Part shown: positions 41,771-46,811 of the stretch, piece by piece
How positions within the stretch are numbered: position 1 is the stretch's first letter
Layout of the letters: the number at the start of each line of letters is the position of its first letter
NCBI GenBank assembly: GCA_964482435.1
Contig: CAYZXL010000035.1
Coordinates: 1-46,811, forward strand
Direction of reading: 5' to 3'
DNA from: CAYZXL01 sp964482435
GTDB lineage: Bacteria > Auribacterota > JABMQX01
Length of the DNA: 46,811 nt
The notes under the pieces: generated by a model
Databases searched by the model: none
Seen by the model: only the letters and a program-made list of their open reading frames with translations
Told to the model about the DNA's origin: nothing
Program-made: the position numbers and the translations under genes

Positions 41771-42964
41771 ATGGGAATAAGTAGTGTTGAGGAAGTAGTA
41801 AAGGATTTCAGGGCGGGGAAGATGGTCATCGTCGTGGATGATGAGGATCGCGAGAACGAAGGCGATTTCATCATGGCGGCGGAGAAGGTCACTCCCGAGG
41901 CGATCAACTTCATGGCAAAGCATGGTCGAGGGTTGATATGTCTTCCGGCGACGAAGGAGAGGCTGGAGGACATGGATTCGCCGGTCATGGTGGACGAGAT
42001 AACCGCTCTGCACGGGACGGCTTTCACTATTACGATAGACGCGAAGGAAGGAACGACGACCGGGATTTCGGCGGCGGATAGGGCGCGGACAATCAAGCGG
42101 TTCACGGAGCCGGACGCGAAGGCGGAAGATTTTGCCCGCCCGGGGCACGTGAATCCGATAAGGGCGGTGGAGGGGGGAGTTTTGCATCGAGCGGGACACA
42201 CGGAGGCGGCGGTGGACCTGGCAAAGCTGGCGGGTCTTTTCCCGGCGGGGGTGTTGTGCGAAATCATGGACGAAGATGGGACGATGGCGAGGATGTCGGC
42301 GCTCTTGAAGATTGCGGAGAGGCACGGGCTGAAGCTCGTGACGATTGCGGACCTGATCGAGTATCGGCGGAGAAGAGAGAAGCTGGTCCGGAAAATGGCG
42401 GAGGCGGATTTGCCGACGGAGTACGGCTTCTTCCGACTGCATTTGTACGAGAGTCTTCTGGACGGGGCGGAGTATCTGGCGCTGGTGATGGGGAAGATTT
42501 CGGGCGATGAAAGTGTTCTGGTGCGGCCGCATTGCCAGTGCCTGACGGGAGACGTGTTCGGGTCAGAGAGGTGCGATTGTGGGCCGCAGTTGGAGATGGC
42601 GATGAAGATGATTGCGGAGGAAGGGAAGGGCGTTGTGCTTTATATCCCGCATGAGGGGCGAGGGATTGGTTTAGTGAACAAGATAAAGGCGTATGCGCTT
42701 CAGGACAAGGGCCTGGACACGGTCGAGGCGAATGTGGAGCTTGGGTTCAAGCCGGATATGAGAGAATACGGCGTCGGGGCGCAGGTTTTGTACGATTTGG
42801 GACTGAGGAAGATAAGGCTTCTGACGAATAATCCGAGCAAATATGTCGGGCTTCAGGGGTATGGGCTGGAGATTGTTGAAAGGGTGCCGCTGAAGGTTCG
42901 TCCGACGAAGTACAATGAGAGATATCTTCAGGTCAAGAAGGAGAAGCTCGGACACGCGCTGTGA
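41771..42964 (+). CDS. ribBA: Bifunctional 3,4-dihydroxy-2-butanone 4-phosphate synthase / GTP cyclohydrolase II
   Basis: A 397-residue fusion that supplies both entry reactions of riboflavin synthesis. The RibB half (~1-200) has VDDEDRENEGDFIMAAEKV with its acidic metal loop, GRGLICLP, and RPGHVNPIRAVEGGVLHRAG then HTEAAVDL. The RibA half (~205-397) has CLTGDVFGSERCDCG with the zinc cysteines, YIPHEGRGIGLVNKIKAYAL, a conserved Tyr in REYGVGAQVL and LLTNNPSKYVGL. All catalytic residues look intact. Start ATG 41771 lies after AGGATGTCACC; the protein begins MGISSVEEVV. Regulation is through the FMN riboswitch upstream. ribH follows by 56 bases. Confidence 0.97.
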   Translation: MGISSVEEVVKDFRAGKMVIVVDDEDRENEGDFIMAAEKVTPEAINFMAKHGRGLICLPATKERLEDMDSPVMVDEITALHGTAFTITIDAKEGTTTGISAADRARTIKRFTEPDAKAEDFARPGHVNPIRAVEGGVLHRAGHTEAAVDLAKLAGLFPAGVLCEIMDEDGTMARMSALLKIAERHGLKLVTIADLIEYRRRREKLVRKMAEADLPTEYGFFRLHLYESLLDGAEYLALVMGKISGDESVLVRPHCQCLTGDVFGSERCDCGPQLEMAMKMIAEEGKGVVLYIPHEGRGIGLVNKIKAYALQDKGLDTVEANVELGFKPDMREYGVGAQVLYDLGLRKIRLLTNNPSKYVGLQGYGLEIVERVPLKVRPTKYNERYLQVKKEKLGHAL

Positions 42965-43020
42965 AATCAGGGAGAATCCTGTCGAAAAAAATACGAAATG
43001 TCTTTTTTGGGAGGGAGGAT

Positions 43021-43491
43021 ATGGGAAAGACTTATGAAGGAAAGCTCGTTGCGGTAGGCAAGAAGTTCGGGATTGTCGTCAGCCGGTTCAACGATTTCAT
43101 CTCGAAGGAGTTGTTGGGCGGGGCGATGGATGCCCTTACCCGCCACGGCGCGAAGGAGGAAGATGTCGAGATAGCGTGGGTGCCGGGGTCGTTTGAGATT
43201 CCGGGGGTGGCGAAGATGATGGCGGAGTCGGGGAAGTACCACGCGGTCGTCTGCCTGGGGGCGGTGATTCGCGGCGGCACGCCCCACTTCAATTACATCG
43301 CCGCGGAGGTGTCGAAGGGAATCGCTCAGGTCGCCCTGCAAACGGGAGTGCCGACGATCTTCGGCGTGATCACGACGGATACGATTGAGCAGGCTATCGA
43401 AAGAGCCGGAACGAAGGCCGGGAACAAAGGATTCGCTGCGGCGGTGTCGGCGATCGAGATGGCGAATTTGTATGAGGAGCTGAAGGGGTAG
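43021..43491 (+). CDS. ribH: 6,7-dimethyl-8-ribityllumazine synthase
   Basis: A 156-residue lumazine synthase, joining the ribityl-uracil and butanone phosphate made by RibBA and other enzymes. Motifs: GIVVSRFNDFISKELLGGA, VPGSFEIPGVAKMM, CLGAVIRGGTPHFNYIAAEV with the catalytic His, and FGVITTDTIEQAIERAGTKA. Start at 43021 is fixed by GGGAGGGAGGAT just upstream; a GTG overlapping the ribBA stop would add 20 residues without similarity. ribD and riboflavin synthase (ribE) are not in the window. Confidence 0.97.
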   Translation: MGKTYEGKLVAVGKKFGIVVSRFNDFISKELLGGAMDALTRHGAKEEDVEIAWVPGSFEIPGVAKMMAESGKYHAVVCLGAVIRGGTPHFNYIAAEVSKGIAQVALQTGVPTIFGVITTDTIEQAIERAGTKAGNKGFAAAVSAIEMANLYEELKG

Positions 43492-43505
43492 TTAGATAAC
43501 GTCTT

Positions 43506-43530
43506 TGACAGGACAACAGGATTGATAGGA
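43506..43530. repeat. ATCCTGT element, copy 3
   Basis: TGACAGGACAACAGGATTGA, continuing to ATAGGA, is the reverse-strand form of the element at 7876-7909. It lies 15 bases after ribH. Confidence 0.55.
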
Positions 43531-43627
43531 TAGAGAGGAAAAGCTGCTCAGGCGGGGGGGTAGGTTCCGCTTATGCTAAGCCGCCCGAAGCAGCGGCGAG
43601 GAAAGACGTACTGGAGGACTGAACGCA

Positions 43628-43948
43628 ATGTTGAGCCCACAGGATGACGAGGTTGCGCGTGAACTGCGAGGGCGGTTGTCAACCCTCGTGAAGGTCGAGG
43701 AGTTCTGGGTGTACGGTTCGCGTGCGCGTGGCGATGCCAGCGAGGAGTCGGATTTCGATGTGTATCTGGTTGTCGAGAATCTCGCGCCTCTCTTGCGACG
43801 ACAGATTGACGAGGCGGTCTGGGAAGTGGGATTTGAGCGGGACCGAGTCATTACGGCTATCGTGGTAACCCGAGAGCAGATTGAGCGCGGGCCGTTCGGA
43901 GCCAATCCGCTTCTGCGAGTCATCGAGCGGGAAGGAGTCCGGATATGA
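43628..43948 (+). CDS. MNT-type nucleotidyltransferase of an MNT/HEPN pair
   Basis: A 106-residue minimal nucleotidyltransferase: EEFWVYGSRARGDASEESDF is the GS motif followed by the catalytic DFDVYLVV (two Asp). GGAGG lies about 10 bases before its ATG, and its stop overlaps the HEPN gene by ATGA. In type VII toxin-antitoxin systems the MNT protein adds AMP to, and so silences, the HEPN RNase toxin. The domain looks complete. It is followed by a short C-terminal helix only, normal for this class. Confidence 0.9.
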   Translation: MLSPQDDEVARELRGRLSTLVKVEEFWVYGSRARGDASEESDFDVYLVVENLAPLLRRQIDEAVWEVGFERDRVITAIVVTREQIERGPFGANPLLRVIEREGVRI

Positions 43949-44376
43949 CGTTCCAGCCCGAGCAACTGCACGCGTTGGTTCGGTATCGGATGGACCAGGC
44001 ACACGAGACTCTCAGAGAAGCAAAGATTCTCCTGCAACAGGATGCCTGGCGCGGTGCGACGAATCGAGCATATTATGCGATGTTTTACGCTGTCCTCGCG
44101 CTAATGGCGACGCGCCAGTTGAGTCCCGCGAAGCACAGCGGGGTGCTCGAACTGTTTGATCGCGAGTTTGTGAAGCCGGGATTGCTCCCGCGCACGTTGT
44201 CGCGCTCCCTTCGGCTGGCGTTCAACTGTCGGCAAAGGTATGATTATGGAGAAATCGTCGAGGTCGATCGCCAGGTAGCCCGCGAGATGGTGGAGGATGC
44301 GGCCGCTTTCGTCAGTGCCGTCGGGGAGTTTCTTCGTTCGGAAGGATACCTTGGGCCAGGTGACCAGGCGCGATGA
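43945..44376 (+). CDS. HEPN-domain protein (partner of MNT)
   Basis: A 143-residue helical HEPN protein: RYRMDQAHETLREAKILLQQ, WRGATNRAYYAMFYAVLALM and KHSGVLELFDREFVKPGLL give the first three helices. In the position of the RNase R-x4-6-H motif it reads AFNCRQRYDYGE: Arg is there but no His follows. HEPNs of the COG1895 type also have this feature, and toxicity may differ or be lost. AAGGAG lies upstream of the ATG, which overlaps the MNT stop. The pair is translationally coupled and probably a toxin-antitoxin or signalling unit. Confidence 0.88.
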   Translation: MTFQPEQLHALVRYRMDQAHETLREAKILLQQDAWRGATNRAYYAMFYAVLALMATRQLSPAKHSGVLELFDREFVKPGLLPRTLSRSLRLAFNCRQRYDYGEIVEVDRQVAREMVEDAAAFVSAVGEFLRSEGYLGPGDQAR

Positions 44377-44530
44377 ACCGCGCGGCCCAAGGCACGCTTT
44401 GCGGCGTCCCACTCCAAAAACTCCTTGATTCTGAAAGGGGCTTGGAATATTTTGGCGAAAACGCAGTTGAGAGAGGCGAAGAGGCATTGAAGCCGTATCG
44501 TAACGTCGAGGAACTATGGGAGGGAGAAGG

Positions 44531-45112
44531 ATGATGAAACGGTGCGTGGTTGTACTTGTCGTGGTGGGAATCTGGCTGAGCAGCTGGATGTGCTCTGGCG
44601 AGGAACCGGCGCCCCCCAAGCCGGAAGGACCCGCGGTAGCGCCAGTGCCCATGCCGCCGAAGGGAAAAGTTGTGGACTGGCAGGAGCTGGTTCCGTTCGT
44701 CCCGAAAGCGCCGAAAGGGTGGAAGGGGACAAAGCCGAAGGGCCAGACCGGCCCCGGACCCTTCGCAACCTCAAAAGTCACGGCGATGTTCACAAAGGGG
44801 CCCCAGCGGGTCGAGTTCGTCCTTGACGACTGGGGAACGATGAATCCGCTCTTAGTCTTGAATGAGCAGTGGACCGTCGTCGAGAAGAAGACGGACGAGC
44901 AGGTCACAAAAAAGCTGATGTTAGGGAAGGTCGAGGCGGAGGAGACCTTCTTCAAGAACAAGAAGCAGGGAGTTGTCCTGGTCATCTTCGAGAAGCGAAT
45001 CCAGATGAACATAACCGGCTGGGGGATCGAGGACACAAGCATTCTCGTCGAGCTGGCGAAGAAGGTCAACTTCGACGGCTTGAAGAAGGTTCTGGAGGAG
45101 AAGTCGAAGTAG
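44531..45112 (+). CDS. Small secreted protein of unknown function
   Basis: A 193-residue exported protein; ATG at 44531 follows GGGAGGGAGAAGG. The signal (VVVLVVVGIWLSSWMC) ends near a Cys and may be lipoprotein-type. A Pro-rich linker (PAPPKPEGPAVAPVPMPPKG) leads to a ~125-residue domain: WQELVPFVPKAPKGWKGTKP, VTAMFTKGPQRVEFVLDDWG and VVLVIFEKRIQMNITGWGI. The domain looks like a family of exported proteins of unknown role (a short basic N-terminus, then PF(V/L)PxAPxGW). It lies about 150 bases after the MNT/HEPN pair and 175 bases before the FG-GAP gene. Confidence 0.72.
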   Translation: MMKRCVVVLVVVGIWLSSWMCSGEEPAPPKPEGPAVAPVPMPPKGKVVDWQELVPFVPKAPKGWKGTKPKGQTGPGPFATSKVTAMFTKGPQRVEFVLDDWGTMNPLLVLNEQWTVVEKKTDEQVTKKLMLGKVEAEETFFKNKKQGVVLVIFEKRIQMNITGWGIEDTSILVELAKKVNFDGLKKVLEEKSK

Positions 45113-45287
45113 CGCACTGAGGGTCTCGCGCGAGGCGAGGTACCTGCCGCGCAGGGTAGTCGTCGCGCGGTCTCTTCGGTTGGTCCGAGCGGGCCGGTGA
45201 GGGCTTGGTGAGGTTTCGGGCGGAGCGTGAAGAGGGGGACCTCGGGCAGCGTGATTCTGACTCCGTAGGAAAGGAGGAGAAGAGGAG

Positions 45288-46265
45288 ATGAGAACGAAAA
45301 TTTTTATGGCAATGGCGGCCGTGGGGTTAGGGCTGCTGTCCTGGCCGGGATTTGCTGCTTTCCAGGAAGGCGTGAAGTTGAAGGCGGATGGGCAGGTGAT
45401 TGACGTGGACATCGGGCATCTGGTCCCGTGCGTGACGGACTGGAACGCCGATGGGAACAAGGACCTTATCGTCGGGCAGTTCTCCGGCGGGAAGATTCGG
45501 CTGTATCTGAACCAGGGCACCGATAGCGCGCCGGTGTTCAAGGAGTTCACTTATCTCCGTGCGGGAGGCGCGGAAATCAGCCTCCCCGCAGGGTGATGCA
45601 TCGGGGCTTATCCACAGGTTGTGGATTGGGATGAAGACGGGAAGAAGGATTTGATTGCGGGAGACACGCAGGGGAACGTATCGCTGTTCCTCAACGTCGG
45701 GACGAAAGAAAAGCCACAACTTGCGAAAGCAAAACTCGTCGAGGCGGATGGCAAACCGATCAAGTCCGGCAGCCACAAGCTGGCTGGAACTTATTCGAAG
45801 CTCCACATGGCGGATTGGGACGGCGATGGATTGAAGGACCTTCTGATCGGACACCAGGACACTATCGTCTTTTACAGGAATGTGGGGACGAAATGGGCTC
45901 CGCGTTTTCAGGCGCCGACGCAGGTCAAGCCGCCAACTCAGAAAGAGGCGCCGGCTATGGCGTTTCCCTCTCGTCCGTCGCCCTACGTGATTGACTGGGA
46001 TGGCGACGGGAAAAAGGACTTGCTCGTGGGGTTCGAGAATCCCGAAATCCGTTTCTACCGGAACGTCGGGACCGACAAGAACCCGCAGCTCGCAAACTGG
46101 CAAGGAGAGAAATTGGACCTCAAGGTGCCTGCCGCCGAGGCTGGTTACCGATGGCGGTTTGACGTGACCGACTGGAACAACGACGGGAAGCGAGACCTCC
46201 TCGTCGGGAACATCTACAGCGGGAGAAAGTCCGGCGGAAACCTCTGGCTGTTTCTGGGAAAGTGA
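45288..46265 (+). CDS. Secreted FG-GAP/VCBS-repeat protein interrupted by in-frame TGA
   Basis: From ATG at 45288 (AAGGAGGAGAAGAGGAG upstream) the frame runs 102 codons: signal (~1-24), then CVTDWNADGNKDLIVGQFSG, an FG-GAP calcium-loop repeat. TGA at 45594-45596 stops it after LPAG. The same frame then continues without further stops: CIGAYPQVVDWDEDGKKDLI, then DWDGDGLKDLLIGH, DWDGDGKKDLLVGFE and DWNNDGKRDLLVGN, to TGA at 46263. With read-through the product is about 325 residues, a normal multi-bladed exported beta-propeller. The repeats on both sides belong to one protein. TGA is either a nonsense mutation, an error, or a selenocysteine codon; the hairpin beyond it is listed separately. A separate start at GTG 45621 would lack a signal peptide. 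Confidence 0.8.
45610..45626 (+). promoter_or_regulatory. Hairpin 13 bases after the in-frame TGA, SECIS-like
   Basis: ATCCACA (45610-45616), loop GGT (45617-45619) and TGTGGAT (45620-45626) form a perfect seven-base-pair stem. The first G of the loop is 21 bases after the TGA, and the loop begins GGU, as in bacterial SECIS elements, where a loop G within about 16-37 bases of UGA is the rule. The stem is short and weak outward (T-T mismatch). The left arm with its flanking T also reads TTATCCACA, the DnaA-box consensus, which may be chance. Confidence 0.4.
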
Positions 46266-46396
46266 GGGTGGCTTGGGCAGCCATTCCTCGGTGCATCGCA
46301 GGTGTGTGTGAGAATTTCGGGGAACCTGGGGCGAGACCTGCCCGCCAGGACCCTAAACAGCGTTTTGAGAGAGGCCGGTCCTGAAAGGCGAGAGGA

Positions 46397-46618
46397 ATGA
46401 AGAGGTTTCTGGTGGCGATTGAAAAAGGCGAGGACGGCTACGGAGCCCACTCCCCGGACCTGCCGGGCTGCGTCGCGGTAGGGGCCACCAAAGAGGAGAC
46501 CGAGCAGAAGATGTACGAAGCCATCGCGTTTCATCTTGAAGGGCTTCGGGCGGAGGGGTTGCCAATCCCGGAGGGTGAGAGCCTCGGCGAGTATATTCTG
46601 GTTCCTGAGACCGGGTAG
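46397..46618 (+). CDS. HicB-family antitoxin-like protein
   Basis: A 73-residue HicB domain: MKRFLVAIEKGEDGYGAHSP, then DLPGCVAVGATKEETEQKMY and AIAFHLEGL. HicB proteins neutralise the HicA RNase and share this RNase-H-like fold; single-domain copies without a C-terminal DNA-binding part are common. No hicA gene is adjacent in the visible sequence on either side, so it is a solitary copy. GAGAGGA lies just before its ATG. Confidence 0.88.
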   Translation: MKRFLVAIEKGEDGYGAHSPDLPGCVAVGATKEETEQKMYEAIAFHLEGLRAEGLPIPEGESLGEYILVPETG

Positions 46619-46764
46619 CTGGCGGCCATTCGGAGGCAGGCCGGTTCGTTAGCTCCCGACCGGAACACGACGCGTCAGGGCGAGAGGAGGAGTGTCTTCT
46701 GAAGGTTAACGTCAGGGGAGGACGAAACGCAATTTTGGCCGCGCTAGGTGGGGAATTAGCGGTG

Positions 46765-46811
46765 CCCTGTAACCTGCAACCCGCTATAGCAGGGCGGAAT
46801 TCCCGATTGAG
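46765..46811. repeat. Fragment of the hairpin-array module at the window end
   Basis: ACCTGCAACCCGCTATAGCA, then GGGCGGAATTCCCG, is the reverse-complement form of the linker word GGGAATTCCGCCCC found at 23024-23037 in the hairpin array, with a different stem beside it. The window ends inside the element. Confidence 0.5.

Noticed and set aside
45621..46265. Second half of the FG-GAP protein as an independent gene starting at GTG
   Set aside because: It is in the same frame as the first half, has no signal peptide or binding site, and the repeats continue across the TGA.

Overview
The window is a bacterial chromosome segment, moderately GC-rich and rich in intergenic repeats. It looks like an uncultured bacterium with a Planctomycetota/PVC-like or neighbouring gene repertoire. 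The hints are large secreted LamG-headed enzymes, DUF1080, GH51 and GH-A enzymes, a parallel beta-helix protein, FG-GAP proteins, an H-X9-DG-like protein under an ECF sigma factor, a Tat-exported sugar isomerase-like protein, and arrays of short non-homologous hairpins. This taxonomic reading is inference; there is no rRNA or marker gene to confirm it.

Layout. (1) 0.2-3.6 kb is an accessory island: a DUF4258 toxin-like pair, a decayed C-terminus of a DegT-type aminotransferase, then a minus-strand operon of a PLD-like protein, a TIR protein and a class III nucleotide cyclase, which is a candidate nucleotide-signalling defence system. (2) 4.3-9.4 kb holds a secreted ceramidase-like protein, a Tat-exported sugar isomerase/epimerase-like protein and a CDF metal exporter. 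(3) 9.6-22.2 kb is one long minus-strand block. An ECF sigma factor, its zinc-finger anti-sigma factor and a secreted coiled-coil protein overlap by ATGA. They are followed by three giant exported proteins that share almost the same signal peptide and LamG head but carry different catalytic tails: M1-like plus TPR, S41 plus M1, and an alpha/beta hydrolase. (4) 22.2-23.8 kb has no gene and holds a dense hairpin array. (5) 23.8-28.9 kb is a carbohydrate locus: GH51 arabinofuranosidase, a DUF1080 lipoprotein, a GH-A clan glycosidase, and the relic of a second copy of the last. (6) 29.1-38.8 kb holds a frameshifted MNT gene, a beta-helix protein, a membrane protein, a heptose-phosphate-type GHMP kinase, smpB and several unassigned secreted or DNA-binding proteins. 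(7) 39.0-43.5 kb holds tRNA-Cys with a clear promoter, a Memo/AmrB protein, and an FMN riboswitch (promoter, aptamer, terminator) that leads an operon of an unknown protein, ribBA and ribH. (8) 43.6-46.8 kb holds an MNT-HEPN pair, two secreted proteins, one an FG-GAP protein interrupted by an in-frame TGA, and a lone HicB.

The most interesting points are the TIR/cyclase operon, the in-frame TGA followed at the right distance by a hairpin with a GGU loop, the unknown gene inserted directly under FMN-riboswitch control, and the ECF-headed family of LamG fusion enzymes.
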